Source of the DNA: Tepidiforma sp.
Lineage (GTDB): Bacteria; Chloroflexota; Dehalococcoidia; Tepidiformales; Tepidiformaceae
Direction: 5' to 3'
DNA length: 64,000 bases
Assembly: GCF_026003995.1 (NCBI RefSeq)
Contig: NZ_BPIG01000001.1
Span: forward strand, 817,444-881,443
This document shows positions 28,081 to 34,916 of this stretch, one piece after another (position 1 is the stretch's first letter; each line of letters starts with the position of its first letter). The translations under genes were made by a program, and so were the position numbers. The notes under the pieces are model-generated. The model made no database searches and had not been told where the DNA came from. It saw only the letters and a list, made by a program, of their open reading frames with translations.

Positions 28081-28614
28081 TCAGGACGTGGCTTCTTCGG
28101 TGATGGATTGGGCGCCAGTGCGGCGCGCGCCGTCCATGCCGGCGAGGCGGGCGGCGATGGCGTGCCAGTGTTCGCGGTCGTGGTCGATGACGGCGGCGAC
28201 GAGCTTGCGGTAGCGCGAGCCTTCGTCGGCGAGGTCTTCGTCGCTGATGTGCGCGAGTTCGTCGAGGAGGCGCTGGCGGCCGGTGCGGAGCTGCTCGAGG
28301 ACGCTGAAGAAGTCGAGGCTGCGCTTCCGTTCGACGTGCTCGCGGTTCCACGCATCGAGGCGGGCGCGGTTGAAGTCGTAGAGCTCGGGCCGGCGGCCTT
28401 CGCGGAGTTCGCGGATGGCGGTGACGACTTCGGCTTCCCAGCTGGCGACGTGGCCGACGATGTCTTTGACGGACCACTCGCCGATGAAGGGGCGCTCGAT
28501 GTCGCGGATGCGGCACGTTTCGACGTTCCGGATGAGCTGGTTCCGCTCGAGCTCGAGCTCGGCGAGGAGGCGGCGCCGCTCGTCGGCGCGGGTCCGGACG
28601 TCGTCGTCGCTCAT
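28081..28614 (-). CDS. DinB/DfsB-like four-helix protein
   Basis: A 177-aa mostly helical protein with [20 protein letters not shown] (about 44-63), the first metal-His region of DinB/ClbS-type four-helix bundles, and [14 protein letters not shown] near the C-terminus with the other His residues. Such proteins are metal-dependent thiol transferases or detoxification hydrolases. The ATG overlaps the mutase stop codon (ATGA), so it is translationally coupled. Why it sits in this operon is not evident. Confidence 0.72.
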   Translation of the reverse strand: MSDDDVRTRADERRRLLAELELERNQLIRNVETCRIRDIERPFIGEWSVKDIVGHVASWEAEVVTAIRELREGRRPELYDFNRARLDAWNREHVERKRSLDFFSVLEQLRTGRQRLLDELAHISDEDLADEGSRYRKLVAAVIDHDREHWHAIAARLAGMDGARRTGAQSITEEATS

Positions 28615-30270
28615 CAGATGAACACCGGTTCGCGCTGTTCGCCCCAGACTTTGCGGAGGCGGTGGGAGATTTCGCCGAGGGTGACGCGGTTTTCGACGGC
28701 CTCGACCATGAGGGGGACGAGGTTTTCGGTGCCGCGGGCGGCCTCTTCGATGCGGCAGAGCATGTGCTCGACGGCGGCGCTGTCGCGCGTGGCGCGGAGC
28801 TTGCGGAGCTTTTCGACCTGCCGCTGGCCGATGGCGGGGTCGACTCGGAGGATTTCGGGCTTCTCTTCTTCGGCGACGATGAAGTCGTTGACGCCGACGA
28901 TGATGCGCTCCTTGTTTTCGACCTGCATCTGATAGCGGTAGGCGGCTTCCTGGATCTCTTTCTGCTGGAAGCCCTGCTCGATCGCCGCGAGGGCGCCGCC
29001 CATGCTGTCGATGGCGGCGATGTAGTCGCGCGCCTCGGCTTCGAGGCGGTTGGTGAGGTCTTCGACGAAGTACGAGCCGCCGAGCGGGTCGACGACATCG
29101 GCGACGCCGCTTTCGTAGGCGAGGATCTGCTGCGTGCGGAGGGCGATCTGGACGGCCTTCTCGGTCGGGAGGCGCGAGGGCTTCGTCCATCGAGTTGGTG
29201 TGGAGGGACTGGGTGCCGCCGAGAACGGCCGCGAGCGCCTGCACGGCGGTGCGGACGATGTTGTTCTCGGGCTGCTGGGCGGTGAGGGTGGCGCCGCCGG
29301 TCTGGGTATGGAAGCGGAGCATCTGGGAGCGCGGGTTCTTCGCTTCGAACCGGTCGCGCATGATGCGGGCCCAGAGGCGGCGGGCGGCGCGGAACTTGGC
29401 GACTTCCTCGAGGAAGTTGTTGTGGCAGGCGAAGAAGAAGCTGAGGCGGCCGGCGAAGTCGTCGACGTCGAGGCCGGCGCCGATGGCCGCCTCGACGTAG
29501 GCGATGCCGTTGGCGAGGGTGAAGGCGATCTCCTGGGCGGCGGTGCAGCCGGCCTCGCGCATGTGGTAGCCGGAGATGGAGATGGTGTTCCACTGCGGCA
29601 CGTGGTCTCTGCAGTAGGCAGAAGATGTCGGTGATGAGCCGCATGGAGGGCTTCGGCGGGTAGATGTAGGTCCCGCGGGCGATGTATTCCTTGAGGATGT
29701 CGTTCTGGACGGTGCCGCCCAGCTTGTCGGGCGAGACGCCCTGCTGCTTGCCGACGGCGACGTAGAGGGCGAGGAGGATGGCGGCGGTGGCGTTGATGGT
29801 CATCGAGGTGGTGACCTTATCGAGCGGGATGCCGTCGAAGAGGGTCAGCATGTCCTCGATGGAGTCGATGGCGACGCCGACCTTGCCGACTTCGCCGGCG
29901 GCCATCGGGTCGTCGGAGTCGTAGCCGATCTGGGTCGGGAGGTCGAAGGCGACGGAGAGGCCGGTCTGGCCCTGGGCGAGGAGGTAGCGGTAGCGCGGTT
30001 GGACTCCTCGGCGGTGCCAAAGCCGGCGTACTGGCGCATGGTCCAGAAGCGGCCGCGGTACATGGTGGGCTGGATGCCGCGGGTGAACGGAAACTCGCCG
30101 GGGAAACCGAGCTGCGTGACGGGGTCCCAGCCTTCGAGGTCGTCCTGGGTGTAGATGGGCTCGATGGGCATGCGCCCGGTGGTCTCGAAGGAGGGCTGGC
30201 GCTCGGGGGCGCGCTGGATGGCTTTGGCGTAGGGGCCCTGCAGCCACTCGCGCTTGGTGGTGATAGGCAT
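28614..30270 (-). pseudogene. Methylmalonyl-CoA mutase large subunit, broken by three single-base frameshifts
   Basis: The substrate-binding TIM-barrel subunit of B12-dependent methylmalonyl-CoA mutase. Conserved mutase sequence runs from [19 protein letters not shown] to GEQREPVFI, but in changing frames. A base is missing near 29997 (AEESN then RYRYLLAQ in another frame); an extra T on the coding strand lies at about 29620 (restored reading [11 protein letters not shown]); an extra C lies at about 29171 (restored ALALPTEKA). Corrected, the protein is about 551 aa with no stop. Flanking genes for the small subunit, epimerase and MeaB are intact, so either recent inactivation or assembly error is possible. 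None of the sites is a long homopolymer. Confidence 0.85.
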
Positions 30271-30329
30271 GCTCTGGCGACTCCGGGGACGCTTGGGCGC
30301 GTTCTGGCGAACGGCGGTGCAGTCTCCGA

Positions 30330-30359
30330 AGTATAGGAGCGGGCGGGCGGGGGCGGCAA
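30330..30359 (-). promoter_or_regulatory. Putative promoter of the methylmalonyl-CoA operon
   Basis: On the minus strand TTGCCG (30359-30354), an 18-bp spacer and TATACT (30335-30330), about 60 bp before the mutase start at 30270. Confidence 0.45.
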
Positions 30360-30375
30360 ACGCGGCAGCGGCCCG

Positions 30376-30522
30376 TCAGGGGTCGCGGGTGTCGCGCGCT
30401 TTCTCCCGGAGCCGCTTCAGGCGCTCCTCTTCGAAATCGACGATGGGCCGGACGATCGCGAGGCGGCGCCGGCGTTCGTGGAGATCGTCGTCGTAGGTGT
30501 GGATGCGCTGTGCCTGTCCCAT
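30376..30522 (-). CDS. Possible small charged protein, unknown
   Basis: A 48-codon frame beginning [19 protein letters not shown] and ending in an Arg/Lys/Glu-rich helix. The start at ATG 30522 lacks an obvious ribosome binding site. It is kept because the composition resembles short conserved helical proteins rather than a shadow frame, but there is no direct support. Confidence 0.3.
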   Translation of the reverse strand: MGQAQRIHTYDDDLHERRRRLAIVRPIVDFEEERLKRLREKARDTRDP

Positions 30523-30636
30523 ACCGGGATGTTCGGCAGGGTGCCTGGCTATCTGCAATGCGGGATTGACCTGATTTCGGCAAGAGCGCGGGCGAGGGCC
30601 GCGGCCTCGGGGATTCCGGTTGACAGAATGAGGGTA

Positions 30637-30664
30637 TTTACCTCTTGACAATCGTGCTTATAAT
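30637..30664 (+). promoter_or_regulatory. Putative promoter of the orphan response regulator
   Basis: A consensus TATAAT at 30659-30664 with TTTACC (30637-30642) 16 bp upstream. TTGACA occurs at 30620 and again at 30645; neither has normal spacing to the -10, so they may instead be direct repeats of an operator. The GTG start is at 30721. Confidence 0.45.
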
Positions 30665-30720
30665 CTCCGCCACCATGCCGGCGTGCGCGCCGGTGAAGGT
30701 TTGGGAAACGGCAGGTAAAC

Positions 30721-31476
30721 GTGGACGACACCGGCGCGTACCGCTTCCTCAGCTGCCTCCTGGTCGCGCCAGCTGGCCTGGAGACGCGGGGATTCGTGCG
30801 CGCGCTGCACGGCGGGGGGCTGGCGGTGCTCGAGCGGGAGCCGGGCGAGACGGCGCTGCGGATGGCGGAATCGGGGGAGTTCGACATCGTCTGCCGGGCG
30901 GTGGACGGCGACGGCGTGGGCGGGCTGGTCGACATCGCGCGGCTGGCGGGCTGCGGGCGGCCGGTGGTGGCGGTCTTCGGGGAGGCGCAGCCGGAGCTGG
31001 TGGCGGAAGCGTTCGCGGCCGGGGCGGATGCGTGCCTCGAGCTGGAGGCGGACCCGCGGGTGGTGGTGGCGCAGGTGCGGGCCGTGCTGCGCCGGGCGGG
31101 CGCGTATGATGCAGGTGCGCCGGGCAACAGCGGGGTCCTTCAGGTCGGCGACCTGGTGGTCGATGTTGATCGGTGCGAGGTGCAGCGCGGGGGGATGGTG
31201 GTTCCCCTGACCGCGGCGGAGTTCCGCATCGTGGAGTACATGGCCCGGAACAGCGGGCGGGTACTCAAACCCCACGAGATTCTGAACGCCGTCTCGGACG
31301 ACTACCGCTATCTCCCGCGGGAAGCACAGGACGTGTTCAAGGTCTACGTCCGCCGGATTCGGCGGAAGCTCGAGCCGAACGAAGAGGCGCCCCAGTACCT
31401 CGTGACGGTGCGGGGCTTCGGGTACCGGCTCGAGGGCGGGCGGGAGCGGGTGGCGCTCCCGGCGCGGCAGGCCTGA
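30721..31476 (+). CDS. OmpR/PhoB-type regulator with degenerate receiver domain
   Basis: A 251-aa protein from GTG 30721. The C-terminal winged helix (about 135-235) is well conserved: VVPLTAAEFRIVEYMARNSGRVLKPHEIL, then DVFKVYVRRIRRKL and YLVTVRGFGYRL. The N-terminal receiver is only recognisable by pattern. The acidic pair is replaced (CLLVAPAG for LVVDDE), the phospho-Asp position in FDIVCRAVDG is not acidic in register, and the final Lys is Glu in ACLELE. It therefore probably works without phosphorylation. No histidine kinase is adjacent. It is followed by a coiled-coil gene 45 bp downstream. Confidence 0.82.
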   Translation: MDDTGAYRFLSCLLVAPAGLETRGFVRALHGGGLAVLEREPGETALRMAESGEFDIVCRAVDGDGVGGLVDIARLAGCGRPVVAVFGEAQPELVAEAFAAGADACLELEADPRVVVAQVRAVLRRAGAYDAGAPGNSGVLQVGDLVVDVDRCEVQRGGMVVPLTAAEFRIVEYMARNSGRVLKPHEILNAVSDDYRYLPREAQDVFKVYVRRIRRKLEPNEEAPQYLVTVRGFGYRLEGGRERVALPARQA

Positions 31477-31521
31477 AGCGCGGCCGCGGCTCCCGGGCGC
31501 TCGCCTCCCGGGAAGGTTGAC

Positions 31522-32064
31522 GTGGGAGAGCACGACAGCGAGCCTGAGGATGTGATCCTCGAGCGCCTGCAGGAGGCCGCATCGGGTGATGCCACCGTGC
31601 GCCAGCTCCGGCGGCGGTACGACCTGCTCCGGCAGGACTACGAGCGGCTGCTGGACCGGCTGGGCGAGCTCGAGGAGCGGCTGGCGGCAGCGACCCGGGC
31701 GCAGGCAGCCCCGGCGACGCCCGTGGGCGCCGCGCTGGCGGAGGCGCTGGCCGCGCCCCTGATGCAGCTCCGGCAGGAGTACCTCGCGGCGGCGGCAGGC
31801 ATCGCGCAGGTGGTGTCGGGGCTCGAAGGGCTGGCTGGCGGACTGAAAGGTCAGCACAGCGCGAGGCCCGCGGCAGAGCCGCCGGAACGGGCCGAGCCCG
31901 CGGGCGCGCGGCCGCCGCAGCGGGTGCAGGTGGACGTGCGCGGGAGCGGATTCGGCGAGCTGCTCGACTTCCAGGAGCGGCTGATGCACCTGCCGGGCGT
32001 GGCGCGCGTCTCCATCAACGCCATCGACAACGAGCGGGCGACGCTGATCGTCGAGCTGGCCTAG
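31522..32064 (+). CDS. Coiled-coil protein, unknown
   Basis: A 180-aa protein from GTG 31522. Residues about 25-60 (VRQLRRRYDLLRQDYERLL and following) form a strong coiled coil; an Ala/Pro-rich linker follows; the last 50 residues look like a small alpha/beta domain (LLDFQERLMHLPGVARVSINAIDNERATLIVEL), resembling the ferredoxin-like beta-alpha-beta units that sense or dimerise. Such short domains after coiled coils occur in Chloroflexota regulators. It may act with the upstream regulator. Function unknown. Confidence 0.6.
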   Translation: MGEHDSEPEDVILERLQEAASGDATVRQLRRRYDLLRQDYERLLDRLGELEERLAAATRAQAAPATPVGAALAEALAAPLMQLRQEYLAAAAGIAQVVSGLEGLAGGLKGQHSARPAAEPPERAEPAGARPPQRVQVDVRGSGFGELLDFQERLMHLPGVARVSINAIDNERATLIVELA

Positions 32065-32124
32065 CGCGGCGGCGGGCAGGCGGTAGACTTGCCCCCGGCT
32101 CTGCTGAGCCGGACGGAGGCGCGC

Positions 32125-32478
32125 GTGGATATCGAACGGTACAACGCGGAGTGGCTGCGGGCGTGGACGGAGAAGGACGTGCCGCGGCTGCTGGAGTTCT
32201 ACCACCCGGAGACGGAATACCGGGATGCGCAGGTGCCGAACGGCCTCAAGGGCCACGGGGCGCTGAAGCAGTACCTCGAGGGGCTGTTCGCAGCGACTCC
32301 GCCGATGGCGTACACGCCCGATGAGGTGTGGCCGATTCCCGGGGGCTACTGCGGCCGCTGGTACTGCACGATTTCGCTGCCGGACGGATCGACGCGGCGG
32401 CTGCGGGGGTTCGACCTCGTGCTGCTGGAGGGCGACCGCATCACCTTCAACGAGGTCTACACCCACAACCTCCCCTAG
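32125..32478 (+). CDS. NTF2-like/SnoaL-like protein
   Basis: A 117-aa protein. GTG 32125 is preceded by GGAGG at 32115-32119; the upstream TTG at 32089 is less likely. The pattern YNAEWLRAWTEKDVPRLLEFYHPETEYRD is the classic first helix and strand of the cone-shaped NTF2-like fold (SnoaL, ketosteroid isomerase). Catalytic function cannot be judged. It converges on the epoxide hydrolase, 7 bp away. Confidence 0.7.
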   Translation: MDIERYNAEWLRAWTEKDVPRLLEFYHPETEYRDAQVPNGLKGHGALKQYLEGLFAATPPMAYTPDEVWPIPGGYCGRWYCTISLPDGSTRRLRGFDLVLLEGDRITFNEVYTHNLP

Positions 32479-32485
32479 GCGCCGG

Positions 32486-33622
32486 TCAGGAGCCGCGCAG
32501 CTGCCGGAAGAACGCGATGACGTCGCCTGCGAGGAGGCCGGGCTGCTCGAGGGCAGCGAAGTGGCCGCCGCGCGGCATCTCGGTCCAGTGGACGATGTTG
32601 AAGCGCTGCTCGGCCCAGCGGCGCGGGACGCGCCATGGTTCGCGCGGGAAGACGGCGACGCCGGTGGGGACTTCGACCTTCGGGTAGACGAACCCGGCGG
32701 GGTCGCGGCGCGCTTCGTAATAGATGCGGGCGGCGCTTGCGATGCTGTTGGGCGCCCAGTAGAACATGAGGTTGGTGAGGAGGACGTCCTTCGAGAACGT
32801 CTTCTCGATGTCCTCGCCGACGTCGCCCCAGGTGTGGAACTTTTCGACGACCCAGGCGGCGAGGCCGGCGGGCGAATCGGACTGGGCGAGGGTGAGCGAA
32901 TCGGGCTTGGTCCCCTGTGTGAGGGAGTAGCCGGTTTCGTTCGCCTGGAAGGCGTCGCGCTCGGCGATGCGCTGGCGGTCGTCGTCGGTCAGGTCCGGCG
33001 GGGGCTGGACGAAGAGGAAGTTGAGGTGGGCGCCGATGACGCGCCCGGGGTAGGCCGAGGCCATCTTGGCGGAGATGATGCCGCCCCAGTCGCCGCCCTG
33101 GACGCCGTAGCGCTGGTAGCCGAGCTCCTGCGTCATGAGGGTGTGGAAGGCGGCGGCGATGCGGCTGATGCCCCAGCCGCGCTCGCGGGGCTTGCCGCCG
33201 AAGCCGAAGCCGGGGAGCGCCGGGATGACGAGGTCGAAGGCGTCGGCGTGGGTGTGGCCGTGGGCGGCCGGGTTCACGAGGCGGTCGATGATGAAGTAGA
33301 ACTCGAAGATGGAGCCCGGCCAGCCATGGATGAGGAGGAGGGGGAGGGCGCCGGGCTTGCCGCTCTCGATGTGCCAGAAGTGGATATCGACGCCGTCGAC
33401 GTCGGCGAGGAAGCCGGGGTAGCGGTTGAGGTGGCCTTCGTGGAGGCGCCAGTCGTAGCCGTTCGCCCAGTAGTCGCAGAGCTGGCGGATGTAGCCCAGG
33501 TTCGCGCCGTAGTCCCAGCCGGCATCGGCGAACTGGTCGGGCCAGCGGGTGCGGGCGAGGCGTTCGCGGAGGTCGGCGAGGACCTCATCGGGGACGTGGA
33601 TGGCGAAGGGGCGGATGCTCAT
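32486..33622 (-). CDS. Epoxide hydrolase family protein
   Basis: A 378-aa alpha/beta hydrolase starting at ATG 33622 (MSIRPFAIHVPDEVLADLRERL opens the EHN domain). The oxyanion/HGxP motif HGWPGS is at 99-104; the nucleophile Asp178 is in QGGDWGG; the catalytic His354 is in GGHFAALE. Epoxide hydrolases form an enzyme-Asp ester and hydrolyse it to a diol. The EHN region (about 3-90) and overall length match juvenile-hormone/microsomal-type members. Substrate unknown. It is divergent from tRNA-Phe, with TATCAT 8 nt before the ATG as a possible leaderless -10. Confidence 0.88.
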   Translation of the reverse strand: MSIRPFAIHVPDEVLADLRERLARTRWPDQFADAGWDYGANLGYIRQLCDYWANGYDWRLHEGHLNRYPGFLADVDGVDIHFWHIESGKPGALPLLLIHGWPGSIFEFYFIIDRLVNPAAHGHTHADAFDLVIPALPGFGFGGKPRERGWGISRIAAAFHTLMTQELGYQRYGVQGGDWGGIISAKMASAYPGRVIGAHLNFLFVQPPPDLTDDDRQRIAERDAFQANETGYSLTQGTKPDSLTLAQSDSPAGLAAWVVEKFHTWGDVGEDIEKTFSKDVLLTNLMFYWAPNSIASAARIYYEARRDPAGFVYPKVEVPTGVAVFPREPWRVPRRWAEQRFNIVHWTEMPRGGHFAALEQPGLLAGDVIAFFRQLRGS

Positions 33623-33658
33623 GGCGGGGAATGATAGCGCCGGGCGGGCGGGGACGCC

Positions 33659-33688
33659 TTGACCGGGCGGCGGGGGTGAACCTAGCAT
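33659..33688 (+). promoter_or_regulatory. Promoter of tRNA-Phe
   Basis: TTGACC (33659-33664), an 18-bp spacer and TAGCAT (33683-33688), 11 bp before the mature tRNA 5' end. Confidence 0.65.
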
Positions 33689-33699
33689 GAAGCGACGGC

Positions 33700-33775
33700 G
33701 CTGAGGTAGCTCAGTTGGTAGAGCACGGCACTGAAAATGCCGGTGTCCTCGGTTCGATCCCGAGCCTCAGCACCA
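33700..33775 (+). tRNA. tRNA-Phe (GAA)
   Basis: A complete 76-nt cloverleaf. The acceptor stem GCTGAGG pairs with CCTCAGC, the D arm is TAGCTCAGTTGGTAGAGCA, the anticodon loop reads CTGAAAA giving GAA for Phe, and the T loop is GGTTCGATCCC. The 3' CCA is encoded. Confidence 0.97.
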
Positions 33776-33789
33776 GGCATGCGAGCAAC

Positions 33790-33818
33790 GCTGGCCCGGC
33801 CATTTTGGCCGGGCCAGC
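33790..33818. terminator. Bidirectional hairpin terminator between tRNA-Phe and the 83-aa ORF
   Basis: A perfect 13-bp stem (33790-33802 against 33806-33818) with a TTT loop, 15 bp after tRNA-Phe and 18 bp beyond the stop codon of the convergent small ORF. There is no long T tract, but the stem is strong in both directions. Confidence 0.7.
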
Positions 33819-33836
33819 TGCGTTCCTGGGGAAGCG

Positions 33837-34088
33837 TCAGGCGGCGGCCGGCGCCTCTGCCGGGAAGTGGACGAAGCGGCCATCGAAAACGGCGAAGCGG
33901 CCGCGGAGGTCAGACTTGAAGGCGCGGACGATGTCCTGAACGTCTTCGAAGAGGAGGTGGAAGGAGTTGCGGGTGTCGAGGCGGACTTCGACGGCGTAGC
34001 CCTGGTGGTGGATGGCCTCGATGCGGCCGGAGATGGGGGCCGTGAGCGTCTTGCGGTTGGTGACAGGGAAGGAGCGGGTTTCGCGCAT
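33837..34088 (-). CDS. Orphan 83-aa protein under SAM riboswitch control
   Basis: This protein begins MRETRSFPVTNRKTLTAP and lacks Cys, a signal peptide and transmembrane segments. A strong GGAGG (34099-34095) stands 6 nt before the ATG. Predicted strands (ISGRIEAIHH, YAVEVRLD, FHLLF) are followed by helix-like VQDIVRAFKSDLRG and a final strand, so it is probably a small beta-rich fold. No family was recognised. It is alone on its transcript: a terminator follows at 33818 and the leader of about 360 nt contains two SAM-type aptamers. Regulation therefore suggests a role tied to methionine/SAM supply, sulfur or methylation, though nothing in the protein identifies it. Confidence 0.75.
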   Translation of the reverse strand: MRETRSFPVTNRKTLTAPISGRIEAIHHQGYAVEVRLDTRNSFHLLFEDVQDIVRAFKSDLRGRFAVFDGRFVHFPAEAPAAA

Positions 34089-34097
34089 GGGACACCT

Positions 34098-34189
34098 CCA
34101 ATCGGTCCTGGCTGGGGCACCTTCCGGGGGTTTCCCCCGGGGTTGCCGGGCGGTCATCGGGCCAGGTCCCTCGCGCCACTCGTGATTGG
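34098..34189 (-). ncRNA. SAM-I riboswitch (translational) upstream of the 83-aa ORF
   Basis: The minus strand has the SAM-I core: GAGGGACCTGGCCCGATGA (34172-34154), CGGCAACC (34148-34141), AAGGTGC (34123-34117). P1 is CCAATC (34189-34184) with GATTGG (34103-34098); P2a is GGCG (34177-34174) with CGCC (34152-34149); P3 is a perfect 7-bp CCGGGGG/CCCCCGG hairpin with an AAA loop. The P4 arm is short. The 3' strand of P1 shares GG with the GGAGG ribosome binding site (34099-34095), so SAM binding should block translation of the 83-aa ORF. No terminator lies between aptamer and gene. Confidence 0.85.
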
Positions 34190-34270
34190 GGACGGGGTCG
34201 CGGCGGGGCGCCGCGGGGTATTGCGCCGGGGGCGCGAACGTGCGGGTGCGAACTCCTTTCCGGGGCAGCG

Positions 34271-34334
34271 AAAAGCCCCTCACGGGGGAGGGGCTGGCGT
34301 TCGGGCTGCCGGCGCCCCTCCGGGTTCGAGGGGC
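34271..34334 (-). promoter_or_regulatory. Alternating terminator/antiterminator switch after the first SAM aptamer
   Basis: On the minus strand four complementary 7-mers alternate: GCCCCTC (34334-34328), GAGGGGC (34320-34314), GCCCCTC (34294-34288) and GAGGGGC (34281-34275), followed by TTTT (34274-34271). Pairing 1-2 and 3-4 yields an intrinsic terminator; pairing 2-3 would remove it. The arrangement is that of a transcriptional attenuator controlled by the upstream aptamer. Confidence 0.7.
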
Positions 34335-34377
34335 GGGTAGACGTTACCCGCCGTTGGTTGCCCCGTCGTTCGGGGCC

Positions 34378-34443
34378 GCGTCATGGTGGCACCTTGGCGG
34401 CGTTACCAGGTTGCCGGGCAGCTCGCGCTGCCGCTCGGGACGC
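34378..34443 (-). ncRNA. SAM-I/IV-like riboswitch aptamer candidate (transcriptional)
   Basis: The minus strand carries CGGCAACC (34416-34409) and AAGGTGCC (34395-34388), the two conserved joining regions of the SAM-I/SAM-IV superfamily. A closing P1 helix of GCGTC (34443-34439) with GACGC (34382-34378) is perfect. GGCAGC-GCGA-GCTGCC (34432-34417) forms the hairpin just before GGCAACC, without the SAM-I kink-turn. Two small hairpins follow, as in SAM-IV-type layouts, then the attenuator. It starts only about 11 nt after the promoter -10. Subclass assignment is tentative. Confidence 0.6.
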
Positions 34444-34453
34444 TTCGAGGGAA

Positions 34454-34481
34454 AGGATAGGGACGGCGCGGGGGCTGTCAA
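34454..34481 (-). promoter_or_regulatory. Promoter of the SAM-riboswitch transcript
   Basis: On the minus strand a consensus TTGACA (34481-34476), a 16-bp spacer and TATCCT (34459-34454). Transcription would start near 34447, just before the first aptamer. Confidence 0.7.
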
Positions 34482-34543
34482 GGCCTCAACGAACAACGGC
34501 ACGCCCGCTCGAGCGCGCCGTTTCGATGGCAGCCAACAGACGG

Positions 34544-34618
34544 TGGCTCCCCGGCGAGGATTCGAACCTCGAACCTAGCGGTTAACAGCCGCGCGCTCTA
34601 CCGTTGAGCTACCGGGGA
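34544..34618 (-). tRNA. tRNA-Asn (GTT)
   Basis: A complete 75-nt tRNA on the minus strand. Acceptor TCCCCGG pairs with CCGGGGA; the D arm is TAGCTCAACGGTAGAGCG; the anticodon loop CTGTTAA gives GTT for Asn; the T arm contains GGTTCGAATCC. The CCA end is encoded at 34546-34544. A possible promoter lies upstream: TTGCGC (34655-34650), a 17-bp spacer and GAAACT (34632-34627). Confidence 0.96.
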
Positions 34619-34916
34619 ACACCCTGAGTTTCGGACGGCGGGGCGGGACGCGCAACCGGGGCATGCCCGAAACGGGCGCGCGGGGATTCCGATGCCGGCG
34701 TGGTCTCGCTCAAAATCACTGGCGGGCGTTCCGGCCTCGTTTCATCTGGTCTCGTTTCAACGGGAACGGCCGCCGGCGGGGAGTCACGTGCGCCCCCAGG
34801 TGGTTCCCCCCGCCGGTGGCCGCGAATCGAGCATGGCACGGGCGGCCGGGCTGTTCACCCGGCGTTGGGCAAGGCGGCCGTAAAATGCCGGAAAACTCGC
34901 GAAGGCGGTACGCCCC
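34619..34916. other. Intergenic region upstream of the Gfo/Idh gene with imperfect long hairpin
   Basis: About 300 bp without a credible gene. It holds a possible tRNA-Asn promoter at its left end and an imperfect 14-bp inverted repeat, 34768-34781 against 34808-34821 (one G-T pair), with a 26-nt loop. The loop contains a GTCACGTGCG segment. A near-direct repeat, CCTCGTTTC and TCTCGTTTC, lies at 34734-34760. No RNA family was recognised. Confidence 0.5.

Larger units (their letters stand above)
30271..30720. other. Intergenic region between the mutase operon and the response regulator
   Basis: About 450 bp between divergent units. It holds the mutase promoter (30330-30359), one possible small minus-strand ORF (30376-30522), and an AT-rich patch at 30617-30670 that stands out from the GC-rich surroundings and contains two TTGACA hexamers and a TATAAT. 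Nothing else was recognised. Confidence 0.6.

Noticed and set aside
30658-32466. 602-codon minus-strand frame opposite the response regulator, coiled-coil and NTF2-like genes
   Set aside because: Its product is Arg/Pro/His-rich low-complexity sequence typical of antisense frames in GC-rich DNA, while the plus strand carries real domains.
33715-33939. Plus-strand frames across tRNA-Phe and the following hairpin
   Set aside because: They overlap a complete tRNA and its terminator, and lie opposite the small ORF that has a strong ribosome binding site.
34186-34585. Plus-strand frames across the SAM riboswitch region and tRNA-Asn
   Set aside because: The sequence is explained by structured RNA and a tRNA on the minus strand; no ribosome binding site or protein pattern.
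34609-34839. 76-codon minus-strand frame with ETRPDETRPE repeat
   Set aside because: It runs into tRNA-Asn, lacks a ribosome binding site, and its repeat comes from a short direct repeat in the intergenic DNA.
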